The translations under genes and the position numbers were made by a program. The notes below the pieces were generated by a model. It was not told the origin of the DNA and ran no database searches. It was given only the letters and a program-made list of their open reading frames with translations. Source: Rhodamnia argentea (Eukaryota; Streptophyta; Magnoliopsida; Myrtales; Myrtaceae). Taken from it: DNA of 64,000 nt. Below are positions 1-12,905 of the stretch, piece by piece (the stretch's first letter is position 1; the number at the start of each line of letters is the position of its first letter). The stretch is from positions 25,537,294 to 25,601,293 of the forward strand of contig NC_063155.1 of NCBI RefSeq assembly GCF_020921035.1. Reading direction: 5' to 3'.

Positions 1-790
1 CAACACCCAAAAAAACTATAACTTTAGCATTTATGATAATTATATCCAAAACTTTTTTTATCTCATAAAAAACATCTAATTTTTACCTTTGTTCCAATTC
101 TACCCCGAACTTGGTGTAGTATAAAAAAAAAACCCTCAACTTTAAAATATATCCCATATTATACCCAAAGTTTTTTTTTTGTCTCATAAAAAATATCAAA
201 CTTTTATTTTTGTTCCAATTTTACCCTCGTTAACCTTCCATCTATAATCACCATCAGTTAATCTTACGTGGCATCTTCACGTCATTAATGATCTGTTCCT
301 CAGCAAAGCCGGCATGAAAAATTTCGAATTTCTCTTTTGTTTTGTGCTTCATCTACATATTACCGGAAGATATATAGTCACTCAAGACAAGACGTTTCAT
401 ATTCTCTTCGGCACTCAGCAGCCCAAAAAATGGCTAGACATGAATATATTCGGATGAACTATCTAAAATGTCATCGTCCCTAAAACCTATTATTTTTAAA
501 TTTCAAAGATTCATTGGTAAGTTCGGCGAGAAAATTCGAGCCATATATGATTAACTAATGGTGATTATGAACGAAAGGTCGACGGCGGTAGAATTTGGAT
601 AAAAGTAAAAATTGGTGATTTTTTATGAGATAAAAAAAGTTTTGGATATAATTAGGATATATGCTAAAGTTGAGGATTTTTTTGGGTATTAGAAAAAAGT
701 AAGAGTTCGGGATTTTTCATGAGATAATTTTTTTTAATATAATTACCATAAATATTAAAGTTTGAGATTTTTTTTGGATATTAGGCCCCT
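1..790. repeat. Palindromic MITE-like repeat, cut by the window start
   Basis: The first 230 bases contain two direct copies of an AT-rich unit (around 1-110 and 115-230) sharing blocks such as tctcataaaaaa and ttgttccaatt. The reverse complement of the same unit appears twice at about 585-690 and 695-785 (for example atgagataaaaaaagttttg). The arms enclose about 350 bp of unrelated sequence. This is the organisation of a foldback/palindromic MITE. No ORF is present, the true left end lies outside the window, and the superfamily cannot be decided from sequence alone. Confidence 0.6.
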
Positions 791-3376
791 TTATTTGTCG
801 CGGAACTCTTACCAAGGCACCGACCGAAATAAATAACTGAGCCCAAAAAAAAAAAGGCTTTTTACCTAGGCCGGCTGCTGACCAAGCAAAATAAAGCCAA
901 GCAAGAAGTAGGGATGGGTCCTAAAATCTACCCTAGAAAGGGACAGCGGCTTCGCCCAACTTACTTTATACAGAAATAATATAGTAACGTCGAACATGCA
1001 CTCACAATGTCACGTGATTGCCTATGTGAGTTTGTTCTTACCAATGTCAGCTTCCAAGCATCGACCCTCGCACGATCCATCATGTCCTCTGGCTTACTCA
1101 TATTTATCTCTGTATATACCGAAGTTTCTACGGCATCGAGGGATCAATCCATCATCGCCGCGTGTATAAGTGTATTGTATTAATATTTTAACATGCCAAC
1201 ACTTGAAAAATTTTCCAATAAAAAGATTGAGATCATTTTCGAAAAACGACTTATCGCAAGATAGTAAGACCCTCAGTATCGAGATTTATTCCTCGAGTAT
1301 AATTATTTCCCATGAAATATGGAATCACTTACCGTATGATTTAAGGGTATAAAGAGAGAAAAGAATGCACTTGAAAAGTACCTGATAATTTCTCAATCAC
1401 TCAAGGTGATGCGTCCCGCCATTTGATACCCAAATGAAATAACCTCAAGAGGAAGATGCTCCAACAGCGTCGTGAACAGTCACCATCGCACGTGATCCGC
1501 ACATGGATAAGGTTGTGTCTTGTCTTCATTTGACATTTGGATCAAGTGTGGGGGGTGTCCATTGTTTATTATCCGGCATATGAGAATCTCCGTAGAAGAA
1601 CTTAAGCCAAACAATTTTCGCATCTCGTCAAGCCCAAGTAGTGATCGGACGGTGAATGTTGATTGCCAGTGATGGCAGAAAATTCCCATTACTTCTCTAG
1701 CTCAAAAAAGAAATAAAGATTTATTTCGAAGTTCATCCCAAGATAGAATTACCCAATACTTTTAAACCCGACGTACATAAGTTAATTTAATCTTAAATTT
1801 TACAATTTTATTAATTTAATTCTAAACATTAATGCAGAATTTTAATATAGGCCAAAATTCACTAATGCGACGATCCATAAGTGTCCACATCGCCGAGCTA
1901 CATAGGATGACCAGTGATGACCGGACAAATTACATTGCAATTTCACGTAACAATTTATGACCACATTAAAATTGACATCTACAAAATACTTTTAAGATTG
2001 ATCGAGCAATTTTCCCCTTTGGCTGGTACAAAGGTCAAATAAATTTTGGGAGGAAGTAGCTTTCCTTTTAAGTAGAGTCCGTGTGTATATGTCTTTTTTT
2101 TCAGGGGGATTCGTTAAGTCGAGACCGGATTAGAATTAGATGACAACCGGAGGAACATCTTCAAGCTGGAGACTCCCTGTGACGAGCTTTTTGTCTTTGT
2201 CGCCCGTCTAGTATAAGCTCGAGGATATGGTCAATTTTTCGATTTCGGATCATCGTAGCGTCGTCTAGCCTGTACTTTTATTATCGTCTCTTTTTAGTTT
2301 CTATGTATTTCAGCGTACGGCCGAGGTCCGAGTTTTCAAAGCCAATAGACATATTGTGGAGCGTCCCTAGGACTAGGAGGATGCGAATTAAGTAAAGGTC
2401 TCTTGTGAAAGGCGTTGTCCAAGTGACTCGAGCTCACGGATGAGAATTTGTCACAAAGGAAAAAACCTTTTTTGGATTCACCGGACGCTTATGTAACGTA
2501 ATCGATCCATCATAATATAAATTTTCAGAACTTTTATCTTTTTTTTTTTTTCCAATTTAGATAGCACCCCGTGGGATCCCATCATCGTGCCGTAGAGAGA
2601 CTGCCTTCCGTTTAAAAAGATGCGAGATCGAAAGGACAAATAGTTTGACATGCTTTAAATTTCGAGATTTCAATGTTAAAGTGCAGCTCGAATCTTTTCT
2701 TTTTATCATAATCGTCGTTGTGATTAGCCCTACGCGCCAATCCTCAACCACCGTGCCGTGTGTCTAAGTGGCTATGTAAAATTCATGTTAGTATCGGACG
2801 TGTAAAATCTCGAAAAGGCAAATAATGTATAACACAGGGTTAATAGAATTTTTTTGGCACTTGAGATTTGAGCGTGAAAGTTATCAAAGGACATCAACTC
2901 GATCTTTCAAAAGGATCTCATGTGATTTTGTTACTAGAATCGCATGTTGGATTACCTAGTGTCCTGTATATATACATATATATATTTTTATGAAATGGAT
3001 CATATTTGGAAACTCTCGACATTGACGATACTTCTCTGTTCAGTACCTCTAAGCGATGATTTATATCAATGCATCTGAAATTTGTCCCCGACATAAAATA
3101 TATTATTCATCGTGGCCAAAAAGAGAAAAATAAAAATAAAAAAACAAAAGAAAAGGGCCGACCTGCCATCCCCACTCTTTCTTCTGCACGAACATTTATA
3201 AACTGGCGCTTCACTCACGTCATCAAAAAACTCCCGTCTCTCCTCTGCCGCCAAATCTCTCTCTCTCTCTCTCCTCGCGAGGACTCGCGACCACCGTATA
3301 TCGCCGATCGCAGACGGTACAGCCACCGTTCAGCACTCCGGAGACGCCAAGTAAATGAACGAAGGCTGCCTCCACA
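791..3376. other. Intergenic and upstream region of the TORTIFOLIA1-like gene
   Basis: I see no supportable gene here; the short ORFs lack family resemblance and are typical chance frames. The last 200 bp becomes pyrimidine-rich, with a short CT run at about 3258-3274, as is common in plant 5' leaders, so transcription of the downstream gene probably starts within about 3.15-3.3 kb. A tatatata-type tract lies near 2970-2985, too far upstream to be assigned as its TATA box with confidence. Confidence 0.4.
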
Positions 3377-6300
3377 ATGTCCTCCCGCAAGAAGTCTCCG
3401 TCTCCAAGTCCGCCACCACCGCCTCCGACTCGAGACCTCAAATCTCGAGTCATCTCCTGCCTCAACCGCCTCTCCGATCGCGACACGCTCGCTCTCGCCA
3501 CCTCCGAGCTCGAGTCCATCGCCCTCAACCTCACTAACGACAGCTTCTCCTCCTTCCTCAGCTGCATCCACAACACCGACGACGCGTCTCGGTCGCCGGT
3601 CCGCCGCCAGTGCGTCAACGTCCTCGCCCTCCTTTCTCGCTCTCACGGGGACGCCCTGTCTCCGCACCTGCCGAAGATCGTCTCCATCATCACTCGCCGC
3701 CTCCGCGATGCCGACTCGGCCGTGAGGTTGGCCTGCGTCGCCGCCGCCGCCGCCGTGGCGGCGAAGGTCACGAGGCCTCCGTTCTCGTTGCTGATGAAGC
3801 CTTTGATGGAGACGCTCGCGGCCGAGCAGGACGCGAACTCGCAGATCGGCGCGGCGATGTGCATCGCGGCAGCGGTGGAGGCGGCGCCGGAGCCGGAGGT
3901 GGAGGTGCTGAGGAGGGCGTTGCCGAGGGTTGCGAAGTTGTTGAAGAGCGAAGGCTTTAAGGGGAAGGCAGCTGCAATGGGGATGATAGGGAGCATTGTA
4001 GGCGTTAGCGGAGTGGTGAATAAGGGGATTTTGGATTGGCTCGTGCCTTGTGCGCTGGAGTTTTTGAGTAGTGAGGATTGGAATGCGAGGAAGGCGGCAG
4101 CAGAGGCGCTGGGGAGAGTCGCCGCCGTGGCGGAGAGGGAGCTGGTGGTGGAACACAAGGCTTCCTGCGTAAAGTGCTTGGAGAGTCGGAGATTCGACAA
4201 GGTATTGTTAAAATTGTTTGGTTTCTCTAAGTTAGGAATGCGCATGTATATGAAGATTCGTGATGGAGACGAGAACAATAAGTTTGGGTTTGGGCTCTCA
4301 TTTTCGAGAGCCGATCGGAGAATAATGTACTAGAAAATCAAAGAGTTAGTTCATCCTGTAGCTTAGACCCTGACTTTTGCCGCGACTCACAGGTTAAAAT
4401 GGTTCGGGAAACAATGAATCGCACTTTGGAGTTGTGGAAGGAGGTTGCAGATCTTTGCGAAGACGGCTCAGCCGTTTCTCACTCCCTGTCTTCTCCATCC
4501 GGTAAAGATGATTAATACACTATTCATTCAACTGTTTTAGGGCATCTTTGGGCAGTTGGGCAGAGAATAAGAAGATGGATTCTTTCAATGACTAATTGGT
4601 AGCTGGAGCTAATCATAGGAAACATGTGGCATCAGCGTGGGTCCCGTGCTTTCTTGATTATTATTTTCTTGATCTATTAAGATCAGCTTAGCAACATTAG
4701 TCGTATGTCAGTCTTTAGATGGATCAGTCGGATACAATCAGTTCAATTCATTTACTATCACTCTTTTGAGACTTATCCTGCGTGATCATGAAATATGGAT
4801 TGGTGACTTGTGTGAATCATGTTTCATGCTGTTCTGGAAAAATAATGTTCTACTTAAAACATTGTAATCTTGCTTCTCTTATTGGTCACTCCTTCTAATT
4901 TGCAATGAATAGAGTAAGGTCTTTGGGTGAGAATTCAAACTGTTGAAAACTTAAAATCGAATTCAAAAAGAAGACCGACGCCATGGTTATGTCTTGTACC
5001 CTGACATGGTTATGTCTTTCCCCCTTTGATTTTCTTACAGTAGAGCATTAACTTGCATGAGTTTTTATACTTAAATTTTAATCATGGTTTTCTGGGTTTC
5101 TTGTGGGCCCAGGTAGTGGCATCGCTGATTGCCTGCCTGCCTTGTCAAAAAGTTTGCAAGACATTAGTGTTACAACTCCTGAGCCAAAGAAACAGATCAA
5201 CAGGTCATCTCCGTCGAATAGTCTGTCGTCTCTGTCCAAAAATTTCACCAGAAAGGAAATACCCCTAAAGTACAGTGATAAAAGTTCTCCCATCTCATCT
5301 GCTTTGGATCAGGCGAGATCGACTGATTCGAAAGTTCAAATTGCACACCCACTCTCAACCTCCTTAAAGTTGGATCACAAGCATGACATTAAGATAACTG
5401 AGACCAGAGTTTTAGAAACGGGAGAGTGTGATGAGAAGAAAGACACTAAAGGAAAAGTGAGACGTGCTCTCTTTGGTAAGAATGAGGATGACAAAGTTCA
5501 GAAGTCTGTAGCATCTAAATCTGGTTCTCGTGTGGTGCCATTTGATGATCTGAAGGACTCAGATTTAAGTGCTGCGGTCAGAGATGAGGAAATGGAAGAC
5601 TTATCATTGATCCGAAAACAACTTGCACAAATTGAAAATCAGCAGTCCAGTCTGTTTGACCTCCTTCAGGTACATTACAGGCCCTTTGTATTATTCTGGT
5701 TAAAGTTCCTCTGATTTTCTCTTTTCATGTTGAGTGATACAATATATGTAAATTCTAAGGCAAGATCATATTGCGAGATTCATGCAGCGTTTGATTGTTG
5801 AAACTATAGCCTATGCGCCGCTTACTCTGCTCGATGTGTTACTGTGATGTCATTCCTTTGCTTATTGCAATTAAATCATTGCCATGATGAGTAGAAGCTT
5901 TGGTTGGTGGTTGCCTCTGTACTTCTAAGAAACAAAATTCAGCCTTTTCTAGCTTGGGCTCCTTTTTTTTATGGACCATAAATAACCATGGGTAAGGAAG
6001 CATTTAATGACCTTTTCCATTGGTTGGTTTTGGAATCTCGTTGTGAACATTGCAGTCAGTAGCTTCTGTTGCCGCCATCTTATGGTTTTTCATAAATGTG
6101 TATTCCACACTGGACAAAGTACCTCACCTTCATGCTAAATTCTGCGCTTTGTTGAATCCAGAATTATATTGGAAGATCTCAGAGTGGGATGAACTCTCTG
6201 GAGACTCGTGTGCATGGTCTAGAGATGGCAATAGAGGAGATTTCATATGATATAGCATTATCCACTGGAAGGTTTCCAAATGTGGATAGTGCAGACTACA

Positions 6301-6680
6301 CTTGTTGCAAGTTGCCTGGTACAGAATTCTTGAGTTCCAAATTCTGGAGGAGGGCAGAAGGCCGGTGTTCAACCACAAGATTATCTTCTTCTGATGGTGT
6401 CCCATTGACAACTGTGTTGCATGGTATTAGCAATAAAAGTGTTGCAGAAAATCATGAACTAGGGAGTCAACGAGTACATAACCAATACAGTGGATCATCT
6501 GTTGTGCACCAGGAAGCGGATGTTCAAAGTAATTCCAGGGAAAGTTTCGAGTCATGTCTAAACAAAACATCGAAGAGGATGGTCCTAAGCACTGAGAGAA
6601 TGCAATTTCACATGGCCAATGGGATAAATGGGTCTTCATCTGGTAGTTTTGGGGCATTGGGAAATCTGCGTAGCAGGTAG
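3377..6680 (+). CDS. TOR1L: TORTIFOLIA1-like (SPIRAL2 family) microtubule-associated HEAT-repeat protein
   Basis: Exons 3377-4201, 4393-4501, 5113-5669 and 6162-6680 join in phase to give 669 aa. The ATG at 3377 precedes a Ser/Pro-rich start (MSSRKKSPSPSPPPPPP). Residues ~18-275 (exon 1) form a HEAT/TOG-like array with the family patterns VRRQCVNVLALL, SAVRLACVAA and WNARKAAAEALGRVA. Exon 3 is a charged, Ser/Lys-rich linker. Its end and the start of exon 4 (IRKQLAQIENQQSSLFDLLQ, then NYIGRSQSGMNSLETRVHGL) form the conserved heptad-like coiled coil. Family members bind cortical microtubules and control minus-end stability and helical growth; that role is inferred by homology. Exon 4 may instead use a donor at 6677 and splice to 6978, ending four codons later (RLSA, stop at 6990). 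Either way the protein lacks the C-terminal domain of TOR1/SPR2 itself, so it belongs to the shorter TOR1-like class. Confidence 0.9.
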
Positions 6681-9600
6681 ACTTTTTCTCTCTTTCCTTA
6701 TCCTAATAGAAATTTTGCTTGTTAAGATTGTCTCAACATCTTAAAACTCCCGGTGTGTGTATGATCTTGTCTTAAAGGGCTCAAAATCCTCATTAGTAAG
6801 TTTCGGACTAAAATGGTATATGTGCTAAATTCCTATGCTACTTTTGTGATCTCTCATTGTCTCCTTTGTCAATCTATGTCGAATAATCTGCTATGAGTTG
6901 CAAGCTGCAAGCTTGTGAGTTGACTTCCAATCTGGTTCTATTATCAATTGTAAAAATTTCCTCTGTTCCATTGTCAGGTTGTCTGCATAGTTTTTGGAGG
7001 GACTGATTCATCTCAATGTTCATAATCTCTCAGTAGAGATGATGATACTCAATCCTCTTAACGAACAACTGCATCACAATAGTGAAGCCACGCAGGCTGA
7101 AAATGGTTCTGGAAAAAAGTATTGCCTATCATTTTGAAGTGACATGAAAGAGGCAACGCCTAATTTTGAGGCTGGTCCCAGGACGAGGATGATTGGAATC
7201 AAGACAAACCACCTCACAGGTGTAGATTGACCACATGAAAAAGCAGCCTTTGAGCGTGCAGGATGATTGAGTTATTTGATTTACAATTCATTCCATTCAG
7301 CAGAATTGATCTGCGCGGAATGCAATGGTTCACCTGTGTAGTTGCTCATTGACATTTTGCTAAGCGGATACTGTGATGAATTCAATGCCGAGAAATTGGT
7401 TGAGTTTTGCCGCATGTCATGTTTTTGTATGGACTAGTGCGATATGCAACTGAGAATGTAATGGGATGAGCAGTGTTCGGCTATTTGACAGCTCCAATGG
7501 AGGCGTGTTAAGCCGTCAAGGTCAGCATGTGGTGGTGAGTAAAGTTTTAGCTAAATGGTTTGGTAAATGTTCAAGCGCGTTTAGCCATCGTAGGGTATAT
7601 AGCAGATGCTTCTGCTAGACCTCACCATGAAAGGATTTTGAAACGCTTCTGACCGGGATTATCAGGATTCTGGGTTCTCCAGTGGAGCCACACAGGCGCG
7701 TGCACTCTGGTATTATTTGGATAGTGGTTGTAATAAACAGCAAAGATAAAAGTGAAAGATACCGCCTAACTTCACACATCGGTAATGCGGCCTCACGGTC
7801 CAATGTAGACAAGAAAGCTGGTGCGGTGATATTAAAGTGAAGATCCATCCCCAGGGCCAGAAGTTGAGTGGTCTTCTGTTCTGAAGGATTGTGCTACCTG
7901 GATTGGGCTGGATCATAAGGATTCTATCACCGGTCTTTCCAAATTTCTTGATATATGATGGGCTTGTTCTAACACAACACCATATAGATAACCACAATTT
8001 TTGGGCTTCTTCTGGCAATAATTTGATAGTGATACCCACAATTCTAATTTATGAATGAATTTGAGACATTTTCTTCGGTCGAAAGAGTTGAGACTTAGAA
8101 GACCGATTAGTGCAATCCATTAGAGAGGTTTAAACTAGAGTGGCTTCTTTTTTAACCAAAAAAAAAAAGGTAGTGGCTGAGTAGAAGCTACCGAGTCATT
8201 ATCTTTCGCATTCGACATTTGTGGCTATCATTCCTCCGGCGGATAATCCGAGCACTTCCTATTTGGGCTACTTTCAAGATTCTTGAGTACGGAGCAGATG
8301 ACAATCAGCTTCGATACCGTGGAGGAATGTCCTTAACTTCGAGATAAAAGTAAGCTCAGAATCCAGCTTGGGGCTAAAGATGCCTAGTTCAAAGGACGCG
8401 CATGTCCCTGTTAGTTCAAGTTTGAACCCAACTTGCACAAAGGTTAACCGGCCTACGCGCTGAGGTCACACTAATGTCAGGCTTCACGAGCAAATGAACG
8501 AAGCTCGCACATCCAGCTAACTTCTTTGTCCCTTTCAATCCCATCCTGTGAAGATCTACCGATGTCTCTTGGAATCAATCCGGTGGCAGCAGCTTTTGTT
8601 TGTGGATCGGAAAAGCTCCACGACAATTGATCTTCTAAGTACTTTGTCCGGGGCCGATGACAACGGTCTAATTAACCTCGTGGACCAGGAAACGAGCAGG
8701 CCAAAGTACAGATAAGTGGCACAAACGTCGGATGCATCGAAACAGTATCGTGCCCCTTAATCTAGATAAATTCCTTACCCCCACTTCTTGTGGTGAACGG
8801 CCTCCACCAGTTAGTCATGAATCGTTTAGTGGAAAAGAAACCGATCGGTCCGGGACCAACGAAGAGGATCGGAAGTGCAGGGGTTGGTTGGTACGGTCTT
8901 AAATTAACTGCCTTTTCTGCTATAACCGGGACTCTGGCTAGTACATTCCAGACAATCCCTTCTCGGGAGATTTCACTCGAAGATACTTCTGTGGAACCCA
9001 ATAGCTGTTCTTCCGCCAAAAAAAAAAAAAGAAAAAGAGAAAAGAAAAGCTCAATAGCTGTTCAGAACGGTGAATTTTGTCCCCAAAATTTATGTTGCTG
9101 AAAATCCCGAGTTGTTGTTCCTCCACGTGTCTTTTTTTTTTCCTTTTAATTGGCCGGGTCAAAGGTAAATTATGTTCTGAATGACGACAAAGCCCCATTG
9201 ACTCGGCTTCATGTGTTTTACAAAGATGGGATCGTCGACGTGCCAAAATGAAAAGCGCCACATCGCCGCGACTCTCTCGAACAACTTCTTACTCCAGATA
9301 CATTTCCCATAAACTAATCTGGGAGATGGGCAGAACCAATCCATTCCCACGAGGGTTTTTGCCGCTGTCGACATCCTCACACCTTGGAAACGCTACCCGC
9401 GAAAATCCGATGGGAACTTCTCTACCATAAAACGCGTGTCGGGATTTGGAACTTCCGTTTTAGAAAAATTAAAGGACTATGGACGCGACAACAATTGCAG
9501 TGCGAGACTTCTTTTGTGTAAGACCTACAAGAGCCGATGTTCATACTCATCCTAGTGCAACGATCTCCATCGAGTCGGCAACAGCGAGGCAGAGGGAGAC

Positions 9601-10030
9601 AGCTAAATGGGTGGTTCACACGTTAATGTGAAATGTAGACCTTTAGCCTGAAATTGAATTGAGGAATATTCTTAGACTCCGCGTCTTATTCCGATAGAGA
9701 AAGGCCTTTTGATTAAACACTATTTGCCCAAATGCCGACGAACCGAAAGGGTGTCACGGATCGAAATTGTCATGTTCTGCCAGCGGTGCATTCTGTGGAA
9801 GCCCGCCCACTCAACTAAACTAAAACCTCCATAAATCCAGATACGAGAAACAGCAGCGAAAATAGCAATCTGTCGTGCGTCTTTTGGAAGTTGTCTCCCA
9901 CTAATCGTGCAGAAGGAAAGTAGAAAATGCCCAAAATGAAAGAATGCAACTTCTGAAGGCACTCTCTGTATTCTTTCCAACGGTAAAACCCGTCGATCCG
10001 GTGACCACCGAGAGGCGGTTGTATGCCCGG
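6681..10030. other. 3' flank of the TOR1-like gene and gene-free spacer
   Basis: Roughly 6681-7500 is likely 3' UTR and downstream sequence of the TOR1-like gene. From about 7600 to 9990 several open frames exist on both strands (for example + strand 8790-9101 and - strand 7713-8039), but none shows a domain or a convincing splice structure. A-rich tracts at 8158-8169 and 9018-9030 look like possible retroposon tails. I see no RNA gene. Confidence 0.35.
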
Positions 10031-10034
10031 CTAC

Positions 10035-10420
10035 TACTTGGCATTAAAAACCCTAAAACTTGTCACAAAAATATAATTGAGACCTAAAAATTTTAGAAAG
10101 TGCAATCAAGTCATAAAACCCGTTACGAAAGTTAAATTGAGTTCGAAAACTTTCAAAAAATACAATCAAGTCTTAAAACTTGTCAAATTTGTACAATCGA
10201 CTCATTCCATTAATTCCGTCTTAACTTTTTTTTTTTGGTCGAATTCCGTCTAACTTGACAAATAGAAAATGCTAACAAATTTTAGGACTTGATTTCACTT
10301 TTCGAAAGCTTTATGATTCAATTACACTTTTGTGATAAATTTTAAGACTTACTTGTACTTTTTGAAAGTTTTAAAACTCAACTGTACTCTCTTGACAAGT
10401 TATAAAACTCCGAGTGCACT
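10035..10420. repeat. Palindromic MITE-like repeat
   Basis: The left arm contains repeated phrases of the type aaaacttgtcac...gtgcaatcaagtc. The right arm carries their inverse complement (for example gacttgattgcac-like blocks, then cttgacaagttataaaactc at the end). The centre lies near 10215-10250. Each arm is itself built from about 55-bp subrepeats. A related single arm lies at 29150-29245. There is no coding content. Confidence 0.6.
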
Positions 10421-11339
10421 TATCTCAAACATCAAATATCATATTTTAACGGGCTTGCTTCAGAAATGGTAAAATACAAAGACACTCGTCACTTGATGAT
10501 TGATCTGAAGGGAAAAATGTGCCGCCCCGGAAGACGGGGTGCTAACACATCCAACAAGATGTTACAAGTAAAGGTTGCTCTCAAAGTAGAAAGAAACTCA
10601 CTAGAATATATCATAATGCCAACCGTCCACACGAAACTTCGTGGACCACCTCACCAAACGCTTTTAGCCAGCAAGAACTAATGGCCTCCTTAAATGTTTT
10701 TTGTTGCCACGACAAGAACGGCTTCGCATTCTTGCCCGAGCTTCTTTGGACTCTACTCCGCATACTCCTCCTCCTATAACATTGCAGTTCCTGACCATTT
10801 GTCCGAAAACGCAAAAGCCGTCTGAATATACAAAGCCAACAACCCATGTTTTTTTTGTCAAAAAGGGTTCAATTTTTTCCCTTTTAAAAAAAAAAAATTA
10901 CTTCGAGATCTTTCACTCTCCTTCATGCAGCTTAAAAGTTACGGTTGAGGGTCCGATCGGAGAAAACATTGGGTTCGGGATCCTTAAACATGCAAGTAGC
11001 TCTTGAAATCTCATTTTTCCATGATGAAAGGTGGAGTCTTTCAACCAATATATATATATTCACCTGTAAATTTTAAAATAGGGAAATAATATATCCTAAT
11101 TAAATTGATCCATGATATAATTTCTTTGAGCAGGTCAATTAATGCCTGACAGGCAAACCTCCCATCCCATAATCTCGGCCATCGGGCAAAACCATCTTAA
11201 AAGGAATTATTCTATGATACTAAGGCTCTTGAGAAAGCGCCAAACAGATCAAGCAGATAAATCAATTAATTAAAAAATCAAAAGATAGAAAAAAAAAGAA
11301 AAATAAAAAGAAGGTTGCTTATCGTCATCAAGATCGGGA
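10421..11339. other. Gene-free spacer
   Basis: AT-rich sequence with only short chance ORFs (such as 10466-10681 and 10701-11006) that carry no recognisable motif. A homopolymer A run lies at about 10886-10896. Nothing else is supportable. Confidence 0.35.
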
Positions 11340-11720
11340 AAAAATTCCAAATAAGAACATAAGATATTTTCATTTTTTTAAATAAGGACCTAAAGCACTT
11401 TCATTATTTAAAAAAAAAAAAGGATCAAGGACATTATTGTCATTTATTTTTTTATTTTTACTTTTTTTCCCTTCCTACTAGTTGATGGCCGGCCACCGAC
11501 GAGAAGGAAGAGGAAAAGGAATGATATAGGAAAAAAAATAAAAAAGAAAACAAAAAAGGAAAGAGAAATAATAAAAAGAAAAGCAAAAGATAAAAATATC
11601 TTTAGTCAAGAATACACTTCAAACTCTTATTTAAAATAATATTTACTTCAAATTTTCATTTAAAAAAATAATAGCATTTCAAGCCCTCACCAAGATTGAT
11701 TGGCATCTCCGTTCGCGGGC
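11340..11720. repeat. AT-rich inverted repeat (MITE-like)
   Basis: Arms around 11345-11450 and 11590-11700 contain inverse copies of an aaataagga...ctttcatt-type unit, with an A-rich core. The same vocabulary recurs at 57290-57700 (gcccttatttgaaat and its complement), so this appears to be one family of palindromic element. The boundaries are approximate because the ends are AT-rich and degenerate. Confidence 0.45.
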
Positions 11721-12029
11721 ATCAATTATCAGGCACGAATTTTCAATTCCTCGGGAGGAATGATTACGCATCAATAATTAATGACAGATAATAATAATAA
11801 TAATAATAGCAGGAGGAATTCAGAAAACAAAAGAGCGGTAGGAAAGGAGCAGTCATGGCGGCGGCTGGGGATTGCAATTTAATTTATTAGCAGCAACCCC
11901 AATAATTAAAAATTAGACCGTAGGAAAAATAAATATATAAATAAAGAGAGAAACCAAAACCTGGGAGGCTGGGCCCCAGTCCCCCTACCCCACCCACCCA
12001 TTATCAGTATTTTCCTCTGCTAAGCCACT

Positions 12030-12367
12030 CTGACACACACACACACACACAGACGAAAAAGTGTCTCTCTCTCTCTCTCTCTCTGTGTCCGGACAGCCCA
12101 AAAATCTCCATTCCGAAACGAAACGGAGCACATGTTGTCATAAAGCTGTGTAGAGTCGTCCTCTTTTACACGCTTTTACTTAATCGGTGTGTTCGTGTTT
12201 GGTGGCGACTATCTATCGATCTTATTAGGCTAAATAGATAGGCCCAGCCCCCCACTGCGGCCACACCAGTGCCACCCACCATCTCTTCTCTCTTAGTTAA
12301 AAGAAGACGCAAAGGCCGACAAGATTACCGGAAAGGAATCTGCGCGAGCGACGGAGGCCATTGGATT

Positions 12368-12414
<47 letters not shown>

Positions 12415-12905
12415 CTTCTGCGGGAAGCTTATCGAGAATAATCTGTTCTTTGCCCTTTTGCTTTTGGTTTAAGATAAGCCAGGTGTGCATTCACAGAAAG
12501 AGAGAGAGAGAGAGAGCATCTTTCTTCCTGGCGAAACAAAAATCAGCCCATCGCGACTTCATTGACTGCAAACCCCAAAAATAAACAAAATCCAATTTCC
12601 CGTTTCTCGCGGACCCCAAAAAAAAAAAAAAAGGTAAAAAAAAAAACTCTCTCTCTCTCTCTCTCTTTCTCTGTCACACACTCCGCAAATCAAATCATGT
12701 CATAGTCCGAGAACACGCATCGACGCAACCTACTGCCCGAGAAAACAACCGCTGTCGGCTCCAGATCTGCGCATTCCCAGGCCAATTCCACTTATTACTC
12801 CTCTCTTCTTCTTCTTCTTCTTCTTGTGTCTCGGATACCATCCATTCGTTTTTGCTGTTATCATCGCCGAAATAGTGATTTCTTCCGTTACAGAGAGCAA
12901 TAGGA
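12030..12905 (+). promoter_or_regulatory. Microsatellite-dense promoter/leader of the GT92 gene
   Basis: Within 640 bp there are an (AC)n run at 12032-12051, (CT)n at about 12064-12084, a 38-nt (CT)19 run at about 12371-12408, (GA)n at about 12499-12516, an A tract at about 12617-12633, another (CT)n at about 12647-12666, and a TTC run at about 12798-12823 just before the ATG. CT/GA runs around transcription start sites are known targets of plant BBR/BPC GAGA-binding proteins. Their clustering here suggests the leader and core promoter, but no start site or TATA box can be fixed by eye. Confidence 0.5.

Noticed and set aside
3643-4278. Long minus-strand and alternate-frame ORFs across the TOR1-like first exon
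   Set aside because: They are shadows of a GC-rich exon whose + strand frame has clear HEAT-repeat homology. The antisense translation is low-complexity.
8790-9101. 103-aa + strand frame with protein-like composition
   Set aside because: No known domain; it runs into an A-rich lysine tract and the reverse strand is equally open. It was left as unassigned spacer.
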